Part shown: positions 20,164 through 32,415 of the stretch, in pieces
Layout: each line of letters begins with the position of its first letter
Position numbering within the stretch: position 1 is the first letter of the stretch
Origin: Plazaster borealis
Lineage: Eukaryota; Echinodermata; Asteroidea; Forcipulatida; Labidiasteridae
Length of the DNA: 64,000 nucleotides
Direction of reading: 5' to 3'
Assembly (NCBI GenBank): GCA_021014325.1
Contig: CM037472.1
Coordinates: 33,070,234-33,134,233 of the forward strand
The notes under the pieces: generated by a model
The model's database searches: none
Seen by the model: the letters and a program-made list of their open reading frames with translations, nothing else
What the model was told of the DNA's origin: nothing
Made by a program: the position numbers and the translations under genes

Positions 20164-22624
20164 GTATGCTACATAGTTAGTTGGGCATTATGGAGGACAT
20201 TCATTCCAATCCTCTAGTTTACCATTAGAGGGTCATAGATTGTTGTTTTGTCAACGTATGCTGATTTAGAGGCAAAAATTATTAAGAAAAATACAATAAA
20301 AGTCACCTGTGAAAGTTTCAGCTGACTACTGAGTGTCTACTTGTTGAGAAAACAGCAACAACTGTCACGATATATAGGCATATTTCCATCAAGAATGTTG
20401 AATCCATTCACATTTAGCGAGGTGTCGACAGCGGGTACCAACCCGCTTCTCTGGTTGCAGTATTCACAAACGGACACCACGGAAATTTGAATCTCCCAAA
20501 ATCGCCTTGAGGTGATTTTTTGGAAATTCAAATTTGTCGACATACTTTTATTGATTTATTATCGGACGAAATAATTTCGCAGGATGTTATACCATCTTTT
20601 ATGACAAGGAGGATTTCGGATAGAAATTACATACACAGTTTTCGGGGTCATTACCAAAGTATTACCCTACCTTTAACACATAACAGCCAAAAGGTGACCA
20701 TTAATTTGATTGTAAGTAGTCAGTTATTAGCTTTTGTTTTGTCAGAGTCTTTGCCGGTGTATGTTCATGCATCATTTCGATGAAACAAATCGAATTACCA
20801 AATATTGATAGTTTTCTTGTAAACCTAGGGCCTATAAAAAAAATCAATGTTTGATGTCTTCATTGTTTCCATTTCAAATGTAAGGGGCGAGAGGATCACC
20901 CTATAGAACTCCAATGATGATGAAGAATGAATCAGATTCATTTTCTGGAGTAAGAACAACAGGCTGACACTGGTCTTAAGCGGCCCGTCTCTCTCTAACA
21001 CCGTGCTTGATATAGGGTCCGATGGGCACAACTCGTCAAGTCATCAAATGAATGAATCTATTTCCGTATCATACCGGTATACCTTTAAAGTTGAGACAAG
21101 CGATGAAATATGATACGTAAATCATTCTGGTAACAGGAAAAAACACACTCATACAAAGGACATATGGAAAAATCATTGAAGGTTCAAGAAAATGTCAGAA
21201 CAATGCACTTTCCTGTCGGTGCTTAAGTTTATCAAGGTTCGATTAACTTATCCACAGATGGCAAAACAAACACACAAACAATAGGGTTTCATCCAGGCAC
21301 CCAGAATTCCTATAGGCCTTGCCCTATACTCCTGCATTTCCTTGGTGGGCAGGTTTGTCGTTCAATGTTTACATGCGGTTTTGACTCGACATACATGTCG
21401 GATGGTGTAAATGCATTGCGCAAGTGTTGTGTGGTGTCCGGCTGAGGGCCTACTCTACGTCAGGTCGTTAATAATTGTTTTGCATTTATACCATTAGGTC
21501 CTATTGGTTGGTCAGTTTGCAACAGCTAATTTTATTTTCTCAAAAAGTTGTTGGTGCACAAAATGACGATAAACTGAGATAGAAGATTGTCACACAGCAC
21601 ACCCCAATAATGTAAAAAGTATTTTCATTAGTAACATAACAACGTAAACAAAAACTAACTTTTGTTGTCTAATGAGAAATTAATAATGCTGCGATATGCT
21701 AATGTGGATAAGTAACATAGATTTCTCTATGGGTTTAATACATACGGCAATGTGGTTGTCCTCATTTAAGGCACTGAACAATAATAACATATCTTGATAC
21801 TATCAATAAAACTGTTACCTAAAAACACAAAGTTAATCAGTCAAAATACACTCACCCAATCCTGGATTCAACGTAAGACGTTTTTGTTGAAGCTTTGAAA
21901 CAAACTTCCATTTCTACCCCGACAAGAACTGTACTATATTTACTTGATTTTAAGACACTAAACTTGAATAATAATGACAATAATAATGGATTATAGAGCG
22001 CCTTATGCAAGCCTCAAAGCGTTTTACAGTAAAACATTAAGTAAACAAGAAAAGAACAATGCAAACATTAAATTAAAGTACATTAAGTGAAATGGGCGAA
22101 TATAGGACAAATGCGAATGGTAATAGACACACTAAAATACCTAATATTATACATAAATTAAGTTACAAAAATACAAAGACAAAAATGTCAAATGCGAAAA
22201 AGGGGATAAAAAGGGTGTAAAAAGGGGATACAAGAGGAGGATAACAAGAGAACTATACTCGTTTACATACTTAACCGCCTAGATTAAATGGAGTAATTAA
22301 TCTCTCATTTTACATAATCTAATATAGTTAACAAATACTTAAAAGTCGATGATAACAATGTAACAATGGGATGTATGTATACGAATATTGAAGTAGTGTA
22401 GTAAAGATGGTACAAAAAGTCCCCTCGATCCACTAAGCGAAAGTAGAAGTCATCGATCTTATCCTACGACTCCGAGGTACCTGATACAGCTGGACAAGTT
22501 CTTATTAAAACTAAGTGGTCACTCGAGTTATCCGAATCTAATCCTTTGCAGTAGACAAATAGCCGAACATGAGTTCTAACAAGAACAATCTACACAGCAA
22601 AGTAGAAACTTCACGTGGTATTAC
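20164..22624. other. Gene-free stretch with an internal deletion
   Basis: Equivalent to 601-3,960 of copy 1 but with about 890 bp removed at 21,249/21,250 (GATTAACTTA joined to TCCACAGATGG). Copies 1, 3 and 4 keep the sequence, so it was lost here. No coding sequence is seen. Confidence 0.7.
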
Positions 22625-23959
22625 TATGGTGGCCCTGAAGGGAAATCGCATATCACAAATATTTGCGCATACGTATGCAATGTCGTGGGGTGCACCCCAC
22701 TAAATAAACTCCCATAGCATACAGTGCAAAATGCTAAATATTCAAAATTACAAAAAACATACTTAAAAGTCTCACAGCTTTTTACAGTAAAGTAAAGGGA
22801 AATTTATCCATTGACTCTTGAACTGTTATCCTCTGCTCAATTTGATATGTGGAATCCCAAGGCCAGTCGAATTATTCTCCCTCCAAATAATAACACCCCT
22901 ACACCGGTGTAACTTTTCCAAACGTCCGAGCATCAATCTTGAAAAATGTCCCTACGCCTCTCGGCAAATAGGACAATTTGTTTCAGGGCCTGTGTCATCC
23001 AAAATACCTCAAGTTGGAAGTCAACAACCCCCAGGTCACAATATTTGGCACATTTTTTACACTCTACCCTTTTACTGAGCTCTCAAATCTGTCTAATATA
23101 GAATATTTCGAGGGCTTACCAAATATTAATGAAACTGACGCTCTGCTTTCTTCCGTAGTTGGGTGCACCCCGTGAAACTCATTGCAAATATGTGCGTAGA
23201 CATGTGCGATGTCGTGAAATTAATCGCAAACATATTGTGCGTATTATGCGAATACATTTGCTATGTGAATTTTATTGCATACCTTTGAATAAATATTCTA
23301 ATAATCTGGGGAGTTTCTTGCGTCAAGTCGAGGTAAGTAGTAGTCATTGGGTATTCTGAGTGGCGAGACTTGGCCTGGTGCCAAGGTCCTAGGTACACAT
23401 ATTGTATAGTAATGCTTACAGGGGCCTGACTACTTTCCTGCTATGTGCCACGTCACTAACCAATTGTCCACAACTATGACATCATCCCAAGGTATGCAAC
23501 AAAGTATGCAATAACATTCACGACATCGCACATATTCGCACAAGTCTGCGCATGATTCGCGATTAATTTCACAACATCGCACAAGTCTGCGCACTTAATT
23601 TATTTGCGATTAATTTCACGACATCGCACACGTCTGCGCACATTATTTGCGATTAACTTCACGACATTGCATACGTCTGCGCACATAATTAATATTTGCA
23701 ATAGACCCATTGCATATGACGTCACACTCTCAAAAAGGAGGCAGATGATTGGACGATAGCTGTTCTCTGTGCGTAAAAACGTGTGCGTGACCTCAGCGTA
23801 TCTGTAGCGTTTCGCGTTATGCAAGGGGGATCTATTGATTTCTATGGGCGTTTACGAAACGAAGGCTCAGGCTCAGGCTTAGGCTTCAGGCTCCGTTCTC
23901 TCGTCTGAATCCCTGAACGCATAGCACGCGTATAGTCAAAACAACTGAGGGGCCTAGCT

Positions 23960-23994
<35 letters not shown>

Positions 23995-24464
23995 CCGTTT
24001 CGTAAACGCCCTATAGACCTTTCTTTTGTTGATAAACAAACCGCGCTGGTTGGCATGGACGGCCGAATGTTAGCAAAACATTCAATCGTGTTAACAAAAT
24101 GTTGTGTCCAAATTCAACATTTCTGTAAACTCAACCGAAAAAACATATGATTGGTTGCTTTGTTTCCAACAAATTCAACACTATTTTTGAATATTTGTGT
24201 AACATTATTACAAACTGTGGCTATCTGCTTATGATTTGCATTTATGGCTTTCCATATAGACTGTGCAAGTCTCGCGCGTATCCGAACATTGGGACCCGTT
24301 AATTGCGCGAGTTTGTTTCCTTCACGCGTTAAGGCAATGTACGTGGGACGGTCCCAAAAAAGTTCGAATACGCGCGAGACTTGCACGGTCTATTAGATTC
24401 ACGACATTGCATACGTATGCACACAAAAGTTTGCGATATGCGATGTCCCTTCAGGGCCACCATA
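22625..24464. mobile_element. TIR element, copy 2
   Basis: Same element as 3,961-5,790, with a more complete left TIR that includes GCATACGTATGCAATGTCG. Contains the 45-bp satellite (about 23,517-23,700), the GAGCCT foldback (about 23,845-24,015) and the 138-bp foldback MITE. Confidence 0.7.
24256..24393. mobile_element. Foldback MITE of 138 bp, copy 2
   Basis: Identical in structure to 5,582-5,719, with ATAGACTGTGCAAG and CTTGCACGGTCTAT ends. Confidence 0.8.
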
Positions 24465-24532
24465 CACTTGCCCTATGCCCCCTTAAACCACGTTGCGGAT
24501 CCCATTGTTTTTGAGATACCTTGTTAGGCCTA

Positions 24533-25394
24533 TTATTTGCTGTTTCGAAAAATAAGTCTTTTAGCGATCTGTCTAAACGTTTTGTCTCTCCAGTAATAGA
24601 TCAACGTATTAAGCCATGAGTTGCTGAATCTCAGTGTATCAAAATATACAAACATGTGAAAATTGCCCGGTTGAATAATCAGTGGGTAAGCTATGATGGA
24701 TGGGAACCAGGTAACTATTATAGTACCAGTGATAATCAGAAATGTATTTAAAGATTTCGAGTTGGAACGACGAAGCTGGGCGTTTATATACGTCTGCTGC
24801 ATTCAAACCCACTTCAGCAGCAGCTATACGCCGAGCCTGAAGTCGAGCTATCAATAGCAGTTTAACATACAAAGTTATGATAATCAAAGGTGGAATTGTG
24901 ACAACAGCACACGCCAATATGACTGCAATTAACTGTGGTGTAATTGAGTGAGCTTCATTATCCCAGAATGTTGCAATTAAATAACAGCACACTGTGAAGC
25001 TAGGTATTGTTGCACAAAACAAAGTTATAAACACCCGTTTCTTTGTAACGATTGTATTGAGTCGCAGTGGTTGTGACACTGCTATATAGCGTACAACAGT
25101 TATCACTGATAATACATTAAGTCCAACCATCTGAAAGAAGATATACGTGGGTTTTAGCACAGGCCCACTATTAAATACCGGTAAGTTATCAAGAAAGCCA
25201 AATAAACCTACAGCCACGTCAGTGATTGTTAATGACACCATGAGCTGTTTAGTAATATCATGCATGTCGTGTATACGATGTAGTACAATCAATGAGAAGA
25301 TATTAATTACTATTATGAAGAAGCAAACACAGAGGAGTAGGCCTACATAGCTTGGTCCACCATCAGAATCGTTTGACTCGGTTGAGTTATCCAT
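24533..25394 (-). pseudogene. Rhodopsin-family GPCR, broken copy 2
   Basis: Start at 25,394. It is open through TM5 and then carries the same 4-bp insertion as copy 1 in loop 3, which changes the frame. The downstream frame (from about 24,790) still encodes a normal TM6 (FLIITGTIIVTWFPSII), TM7 with the NSWLNTLIYYW variant of NPxxY and a C-tail KRLIFRNSK, so only this one lesion is visible. A one-lesion pseudogene or a sequencing artefact are both possible. The lesion is shared with copy 1, so a real mutation predating the duplication is favoured. Confidence 0.8.
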
Positions 25395-28368
25395 TCTAAG
25401 AATGCAATAATATTCCAGTCCATGTATCATCAGTCGACAATGTCATATATTATCAATCGGAGGTTGCAAATCTTCAATTTAGCGTGGCTGACATGACAGA
25501 ATCATTACTGAAGATTGATATTATAAATGAGACAGGAGTGTCTCAATCAAGGTTGAGTATATACCAATTGTTGCCAAAAGGGTGAACAACAAATAATTGA
25601 TATCCTCAGTGGCGGTTCCAGGAGATAATTAGATGGACACGACAATGTGAACCAAGGTTTGCTGTCCTACTGATTTGGACAATTATTATCCTTCGTGCTC
25701 ATGTTTCTGTGGACTCCTATAACAACAATGATATAGTTTAGCCTTACTTCATGTGAAGCCTCAGTAAATTTCACCAAGGGTTACTTTGCAAGCGGTCGTC
25801 AGAGAATGTTAAAAGTCGCACAACTCATTATTACCGTCTTCTCCGGTCCACATTCGTAAATATTATATTATCCACAGGCACGAGATACAACAGAACAGCT
25901 TTGCCTCATGCCTGATGAGCCGAGCTATAGCATAACACAATAGGTTAGTATAAGCAAGGGTGGTCCATGGCTGCCACACTAAACTTGACTGCGACACAAA
26001 TTTCATGCAGATGAACGAAATGAAAAACTAACTCAGAACACGAACTGTACTGCGCGTATAATGAGCTCCTTTCATCTTTTAATTTCTGGAGATCTCGGTT
26101 GGCGTGGAAACCCCCATCTTTTCAAACCGGTAAACTGTGGGCACACCAGATATCGCGTGATGGCCATGAAAAAATCTGATATTGCTAAGACTAGCCTATA
26201 TATCAAAAATTGAAACCCATTAGTCTTTATTTAGGCCTACTTTTACTGTAAAGTCATTTCCACAGTGAACTCGGTATAATTCAATCAGACCAAAATTCGT
26301 TCAATGTATACAGATCTTCCTCGGGCATTGTTGCCATTGTCTCGTCTCGTAGCCCGTATACCCAATATTGCAGTAGCTATCTAGGTTTTTCTTCCACTCA
26401 ACTCAATGTAACCACTCCTTCTAAGGATTGAAGGAAAAACAGGTTTTTAAAATAAATATATGAAGGTACAATTGTAACTTTTAATATCACAAAGTATGCA
26501 TCAGTTAATAGAAATAACAGCGGCGTGCTTATCTTTAGATAATGCATTAAGCAGGACATTCTGCAAGAATTTACGCTGGACGCTAGAAAGTTCAGATCGC
26601 ACGAATCTATTGCAAAGAAAATCATTCAAAATGTGTTGGTTTTAATCATTTCTTTGAGATGTTATGTTTTCAATTCCAAATGGTGCTAGCTGGAATGTCG
26701 GTGTGGCAGGAGATTTTGTCCCCGGAGATTCTGTGTCCCCCCCCCCATATACAAACTTCTTCTGATAGTGCCCTCTTTCGAATCATCCTCCTTCAGCCCA
26801 TTTCCCAATTGGGGTCGCACGTCACACGCGGCGACTGGGGGGGGGGGGTGCCATGCCATCGTTTTATAGGGCTATAAAGCGTGTAAACGTCGCGTAGCCT
26901 AAATTCGCACTGCACTTTATAACACACAGGGACATTGACTCCCCAAACTGGTGCAAATTTTTCCGTAACAGGGCGTTATAATGCCCAAACATTGAAGGAA
27001 ACGACTCCCTATGAAGTAACGTAGTTTTTGAGAAAGAGGTAGTTTCTCACTAAAATAATAAAAACTTTTTGCAAGAAGTTTTTATTCCTATCTGAAAGCA
27101 CACAAATGTGTACAACAAGGGTGTTTTTTCTTTCATCATTTTCTTGCAACTTCGATGACCAATTGAGCCCAAATTTTCACAGGCTTGTTATTTTATGCAT
27201 ATGTTGGGATACACCAAGTGATAACACATGGTCTTTCACAATTTCCAAACGTGTTCAGTGCCTTTAAGGAGGTAATTAAGGTGGGTTCCATTATTGTATG
27301 TTAACCAGCAATGAAAGTGAGCTTTCCCGCCTTGCGTGAAGTAAACCGACGCTTTTGCCTGATCCAAATTCCAACCTGGGCCCAATTTCATGGTTCTGCT
27401 GACCGCCGAATTATGCACTTGCAATCACCATTCTTTGCTTCAGGGCAAGCACCGAATTTCTGCGCTAGTTATGTGTAAGCGAAGAATACCTAGTGTGGAG
27501 TACGCACGCGCACAAGCAAACATTCCCTGCTAACATGATTGTGTGAAATACGCCTGACGTAAGCGCGGAATTCCCTGCTTCCGTGAGCGACAGTTATTTG
27601 CTTACTGTAAGCAGAGCCATGAAATTGGGCTCTCATTGGTCAAAGATTCACACGGGGTGAGGCAGAAGAGGTAGGCCCCCTTTTGCGCAATCATTTTGCA
27701 ATCGCGTTTTTGGGACACTACATTTTTAAAAGAGGTATTACGAAAAGAATAAGAAAGCCATTTACTATACAGCACTATAGGCTACGGTAGGTTTTACGAG
27801 CTTTTTTAAAAGATAGTTTTAGTTTCATATAAAAAAAAATGCGTACAAATATTACCGAACATTTTGCCTTGGTTTATTGCAGCGGCTAATGTGTGTGAAA
27901 GTGGGAATCAAAGAACAAAAAGTTTTCAATAAACACGTGCACCATCGAAGCAAGCTTGCGATAATATCAACAAAGTCACAAACAATTTATTTTGTTGTCA
28001 GTGGCTTACAACCAACATAAGCACTGCTGTCGGCATTTAAGACGGATTTGTACAGGCATGAACTTCGTAACCAGTGAGCTTTCAGATTGAAACAATTTTA
28101 TTTATTTTCGATTAACAACAAATCATGATCCTCTTCATTACGATCAATGTTTAGACTAAAGACTCTTTACAGCACCCGCATGCATGGGAGAAACACGGCG
28201 TAAAAACAGCACTGTCAAGGTCACGATGATAAATGATTTGAAAACAAAATCAAATGCTTTATACGTAGAGCCTTTTGGTAATTTACATATCGAGCAATAT
28301 TCGTGTAATACTAGCAATAACAAAGAGGAAGTATAGAAAGTAACTGCAATGAGGTGAACCAAAAGTAG
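25395..28368. other. Intergenic stretch, copy 2
   Basis: Counterpart of 6,671-9,645. Holds a family-C repeat fragment (about 26,699-26,815, with 10 C where copy 1 has 13) and a truncated family-A MITE (about 26,995-27,267). No gene is recognised. Confidence 0.6.
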
Positions 28369-28975
28369 TTACACACTACAGACGGTGCATGTTATTTCAC
28401 GGGTTTGAACGTATGGGGGACATGGGATTGAGCCACACTGAACTTCCATGATGTAAAGCAGAGCTGCGCTGCTACTGGCTTGACTACTAGGGATAACCTC
28501 GGGTGCTTCATCCACACACACAGCCTGAGCGCGCTGCTCACTTGTGTAATGTCCAGACATGAGGAACCCTTGGTATTCCTCGGTCCAGTTTGGCGGGCAT
28601 TCTCTCTTAGCCGGAATCAGAAGATGTGTTCCACGGTCTGTGAGACGGCACACTGCACACGGCACGTCACGCTGGTCGATAAACTCGGCATTTTCATGGG
28701 AGAATGGGTCAAATGACGCTACTTCGTACTCCATTCCATACAGGTAGGAGTGTGAGTTTGCTGCGTCGCTATAAGTAGCAGCCCAGTCCGGAATAGCAGG
28801 AATGCACAAAAAGTCAGACGTTCCGCCCTTGTGTCCAGAATGTGCTCCGGATCCAAAGCCTGGGAAATAAGTATTACAGCAACACATTTTAGGGCGTATG
28901 ATCATTGTTTTCACTTCACATGACAGTAAAAGAAAGGCTTTATATTAAACCAGTTGTCTGTAGGTGGCCATTGGT

Positions 28976-29104
28976 CAGTGTTGTAGGTCTCGAGACCGTC
29001 TGGTCCCCCACCCCCCCCCCCCCCCCCATCGGTCTCCCCTCGAGCCTTCAGAGGTCTCGGTCTCGGTCTTGGTCTCGGACTATCAGGTCTCGACTACAAC
29101 ACTG
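28976..29104. mobile_element. hAT-type MITE of 129 bp with 8-bp target duplication
   Basis: Ends CAGTGTTGTAGGTCTCGAGA and its partner TCTCGACTACAACACTG are inverted repeats. The flanks CCATTGGT (28,968-28,975) and CCATTGGG (29,105-29,112) match at 7 of 8 bases. The interior has a long C run and GGTCTC hexamer repeats. Copy 1 lacks it near 10,248. Confidence 0.85.
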
Positions 29105-29112
29105 CCATTGGG

Positions 29113-29510
29113 GCAAAAAACACAAAATACTAAACAAAACAAAAGCAAACAAAAAACAAACACCACATCACCCCACAACAAAAATAACAAAAACAAAAAC
29201 ATACATTTAATCCCACAAATTTAAAGAATTTACACAAACATAAAGATTAAAATCTAAAAACAAAATACGCACAAATATGAAATACATAGAAGCCAAAACA
29301 AATATTGTTTTCAAAGGTCTATCTAAAATAAAATAAAAACAAGCCAATATTAAAAACAAGTAATTCCTAAAAACAAATCGCAATGTAATAAGTAAATGTA
29401 TAGAAGATAATTTGTAGTAGACGTAATAGTAGAAGTAACTCGCCAGTTAACAAGTATTTCACACACACAAAATTATTAATGCTGCGTGTAGAAACTATTC
29501 AAAAATAATA
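29113..29510. repeat. A-rich low-complexity replacement
   Basis: The plus strand is dominated by A and C (AAACAAAAGCAAACAAAAAA type) for about 400 bp and has no counterpart in copy 1. It could be a decayed poly-A-rich retrocopy tail; nothing coding is recognised. Confidence 0.55.
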
Positions 29511-30560
29511 GTTGAAAAACTTTAATAAACGTAGCGCTTATAATTATAATGCAGAGCAAAAATACGAAAACTCCGCACTGCGAGGAACTGTGATGTTCTG
29601 CGTATTCATATATTAACCCAAGCTATCATCGGTGGCGTGTATAGTTCACTTATTTAGGGTAAAACATTTAAGACACAGTGTGTGAATTGGTAACGAGATG
29701 TATACAAACCTCACCTTGATACACAAACTCGGTGCCTTCGTGGTCTGGACAAGTAGTGCGCCCCCATCGGATGTAGGCAGGTCCCCCTGCTGGATTGGTG
29801 TCTATGATAAATAAATTAATTATATAGCAGAAAATCTATGACTTTTGCGAGCCTAAAAATCAACACTGTCGTTGAAATCTTTTGTTGATAAAGTCAATGT
29901 TGTTGGGCAGCGGATCCTTCTCTTTGTAAAGTTGTATTGTTTTTATTACCAATTATTTTATCAAGCTGGCAGGGAGGGGATTGTCACTTTTGGTTGTTGA
30001 GAGTTATGCGACTTGCTTTATAGGGGTGTAAATTGTATGAAGTTGTTATTTTAGATAAAGATATTGAATAATTATACGATAAAATAGAAACTTACTAATA
30101 GCGGGTGAACCAATGTCACCCGGGTCTCCTTTCATGCCCTGTGGTCCGGCTTCTCCCTGCAGGCCTCTCTCACCAGGACTCCCCTTACAAATGTGGGAAA
30201 AAATCTTATGAATATCTTATTTTCTATTTCAATTTTATTATTCTTTTATATTTATTATTTATAATGTTTGAAATCACTGATTAGCATTTTGAAGCTTGGA
30301 GAAACACTGTAGCTCTATTGTTTGTCAGACGCGCCACGACCGACGTATCTTGTTTCGGGTAAGGATCTTGTCAGTGTGTTTCTGTTTTGTACAAAGTGCA
30401 TGCGTAGCGCACACGGTACGTATTCATACGCGGAAGTGGGTGAACTATCCACAGCTTTTCTGCTAATTGGCCTAATTAATTAAGTATAACTCGGCCAAGC
30501 TTATATGACAAACAGTATATTTTACGCACTTATTAAAAAAGGTAAAAATGTAATCATGTC

Positions 30561-30720
30561 ATAGAGGATTTTGTCCCTAGTGTTTGTGTAACCCATACGG
30601 TAAAATTAACAAGGGTTGAAGGAAGTGGTTCAAAAGAGGGCGCTATCAGACGAAATTTCTGCACAATTCGCCGTATTGGGACAGAGAATCTCCGGGGGAC
30701 AGAATCTCCTGCCACACCGG
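30561..30720. repeat. GGTGTGGCAGGAGATTCTG repeat (family C)
   Basis: Contains AGAGGGCGCTATCAGAC, ACAGAATCTCCTGCC and the end CACACCGG. Counterpart of 11,811-11,940. Confidence 0.65.
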
Positions 30721-30745
30721 TTCGTGGATAGTCTTGGTTCCAAGA

Positions 30746-31345
30746 CGGTCCAGCTGTGTAGTCACGAAAACCTAATCGCTATCTAAACCGCTATCACACC
30801 CCACAAACCACTCGCCACTAGAGGGCGCTATCATTCATGTAACTGCAGAGCTGTGTATTGTGTGTAACTGCTATCACACCACGTACCAACCTCGTCCCCA
30901 TGGTTTACTTTATTTCCAACCATGGGGAGGAGGTTGACCACGAACCGCTGCTCAACTAGCCTTGATCAAGGCGTTGGAGTTTTTTCTCAATTTTATTTTA
31001 TTGTTTTCATTTTTATTTTATTTGCGCCGCGCTACACACGCGAGCTACCAACCCGAGCTACCAACCCGCCCGAGCTGTGTGCATGGTGTCTGTGCGTGCA
31101 GTATACGGTGCGCGCGTGCTCGTGTGAGCTGTATGCGCCACTCACCGATCAACGCCTTGACGTTTCTGTCTCCCCGCCGATGACTCATTACTATAATGCG
31201 CGCGAAAGGCGAGACCCCATTGGTCAGTGGCGGAAGTCTTGTTTACTCATTCTTATGAATATGCATGCGGAATCCAGATGTGGCTACACTGGCGCGCCGG
31301 TTTGAATTTGGGAATACTTTGTTATAATAATATAAAATAATAATA
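30746..31345. other. Left flank of the Polinton
   Basis: Unrelated to the collagen exon found at the right flank. Contains a hairpin at 30,887-30,936 (arms CAACCTCGTCCCCATGGTT and AACCATGGGGAGGAGGTTG around an 11-12 nt loop). The 6 bp before the TIR (ATAATA) do not match the 6 bp after the right TIR (CTGCTA). No gene is seen. Confidence 0.65.
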
Positions 31346-31615
31346 AGTAGTAGGAACAATGGGGGTTCTGGACCACCTTGCTTTGGGGTATATACAAATA
31401 GAGCACATGGGGTTTGCTCCCAGCTTTTTTGATAGGGCTCGCCCCGCTCTCTTGGTGGGCTGCTGGTTCTAGACCACTTTTGGGTTGGGGTATATATACA
31501 AATAGAGCACATGGGGTTCTACTAAATTTTCGTATACGAAAATTAGGTTTTAATAGGGCTCGCCCCGCTCTCTTGGCGGGCTCGACCCACAGCCAGTGAC
31601 TTTCAACCTTAACGC
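31346..31615 (+). repeat. Polinton left terminal inverted repeat
   Basis: 270 bp matching the reverse complement of 46,448-46,716. Internally it is a two-unit tandem: TATACAAATAGAGCACATGG and GGGCTCGCCCCGCTCTCTTG each occur twice, about 100-120 bp apart. Only the second unit carries the palindrome AATTTTCGTATACGAAAATT (31,525-31,544). A short TIR-like match (CACGATGGAGTG) resumes at 31,660 after a 44-bp gap. Confidence 0.95.
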
Positions 31616-31662
31616 CTCATTTGTATATACAATTAGACATATACACTGCACCTGTATACACG

Positions 31663-31863
31663 ATGGAGTGTGATAAGTGCCACAAATTTTTTAAGAGGTA
31701 CTACAACCTGAAGAGACACCTGGAGAACCGTAAGACACCTTGCTTACAAGAACCGCGGCAATACATATGTATGGATTGTGGTGGGGAGCTGAGCTGTAGC
31801 TCCTCCTTGTGGAGGCACAAGAAGATTTGCCCGGCACACCGCAGGACAAAAATTGTGATATAA
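31663..31863 (+). CDS. Small two-finger zinc protein
   Basis: Sixty-six residues from the ATG at 31,663, just inside the left TIR. The first finger is CDKC-x12-H followed after five residues by C. The second is CMDC-x13-H-x3-C. Both are C2HC-like variants of the classical zinc finger, and the C-terminus is basic. Small zinc-finger genes of this sort are common near Polinton ends; a role in DNA binding or gene regulation is inferred. It is followed immediately by palindromic repeats (31,865-31,901) and a convergent gene. Confidence 0.65.
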   Translation: MECDKCHKFFKRYYNLKRHLENRKTPCLQEPRQYICMDCGGELSCSSSLWRHKKICPAHRRTKIVI

Positions 31864-31864
31864 C

Positions 31865-31901
31865 AAACTTTTGCAGGCAAAGTTTTCGTCTACGAAAGTT
31901 G
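31865..31901. repeat. Two overlapping palindromes between convergent genes
   Basis: AAACTTTTGCAGGCAAAGTT and TTTTCGTCTACGAAAGTT share an arm. They sit 2 bp after the stop of the zinc-finger gene and before the 3' end of the minus-strand gene, so they could act as a shared 3' end signal. Confidence 0.75.
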
Positions 31902-31944
31902 AACACGAGCTAAGAGCTGTGACAACACCAACGAAAACTGTTGT

Positions 31945-32229
31945 TTAGCTTTTTTCTTGAGATATGTTCCTATGTCTTATTTTATCTCGGCCACAGTCTC
32001 GGCATAGCTGTATTTCACTCTGAACCCCAATACCACAGGATTTACAGGGTATTGAAATATTTCTGCCTTTACGGATCTTTACTAAGTGGTACTTACAATA
32101 TTTACCGCAGCAGCTCCTATTACAAAGATCAACTTCACCAACTTTAACCCAAGCACAAACATTGTGTCCTTTCATTTCGCAGATTGAATATCTCAGGTAT
32201 ACATTTATGTCTAAATGGTTTTTTATCAT
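31945..32229 (-). CDS. Cys-rich putative zinc-binding protein
   Basis: Ninety-four residues, with Cys pairs CCGKYCKYH, PCKSCG and LCRDCG spaced like two zinc-ribbon or treble-clef knuckles in the C-terminal half. The frame is open with no lesions. It is convergent with the zinc-finger gene and divergent from POLB. I know of similar small Cys-rich genes in Polintons but cannot name a function. The start at 32,229 is the only upstream ATG before the cysteines; a later start is possible. Confidence 0.55.
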   Translation of the reverse strand: MIKNHLDINVYLRYSICEMKGHNVCAWVKVGEVDLCNRSCCGKYCKYHLVKIRKGRNISIPCKSCGIGVQSEIQLCRDCGRDKIRHRNISQEKS

Positions 32230-32415
32230 TAGGGAATCCCCAATTTATTGCGCAATGTGCATGGGAAATTCCTAAGTTTTGTAAAATGAACACTTCAATT
32301 AGAGATATGTGTGTTGTAGGTTATGCTATCACCAGCAAACCCCATGCCCTCTACTGTTGGGTTTTGTGTGTTAATGACTCTCTATTAGAGAAATACGTCG
32401 TAGCTTATACTATAA

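Larger units (their letters stand above)
28369..30183 (-). pseudogene. Collagen gene duplicate, exons 4-6 only
   Basis: Exons at 30,096-30,183, 29,715-29,801 and 28,369-28,859 are open, with GT-AG borders and the same phases as the full gene. The Gly-X-Y exon reads GLQGEAGPQG like the parent, and the Cys-rich domain is intact. Exons 1-3 and a promoter are absent: homology to the parent ends near 30,745, followed by unrelated DNA and the Polinton. Unless spliced to something else it cannot make a secreted or membrane collagen. It is called a truncated duplicate. Confidence 0.75.
19566..30745. repeat. Segmental duplication, copy 2 (direct)
   Basis: Near-identical to 1-13,080 apart from the large differences noted there. 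Specific to this copy are the join at 21,249/21,250, where about 890 bp is missing, a hAT-type MITE at 28,976-29,104 and an A-rich replacement at 29,113-29,510. Homology ends near 30,745, just past the empty hAT site. Confidence 0.9.

Noticed and set aside
31340..31345. Six-base target-site duplication for the Polinton
   Set aside because: ATAATA on the left and CTGCTA on the right do not match at this or neighbouring offsets.
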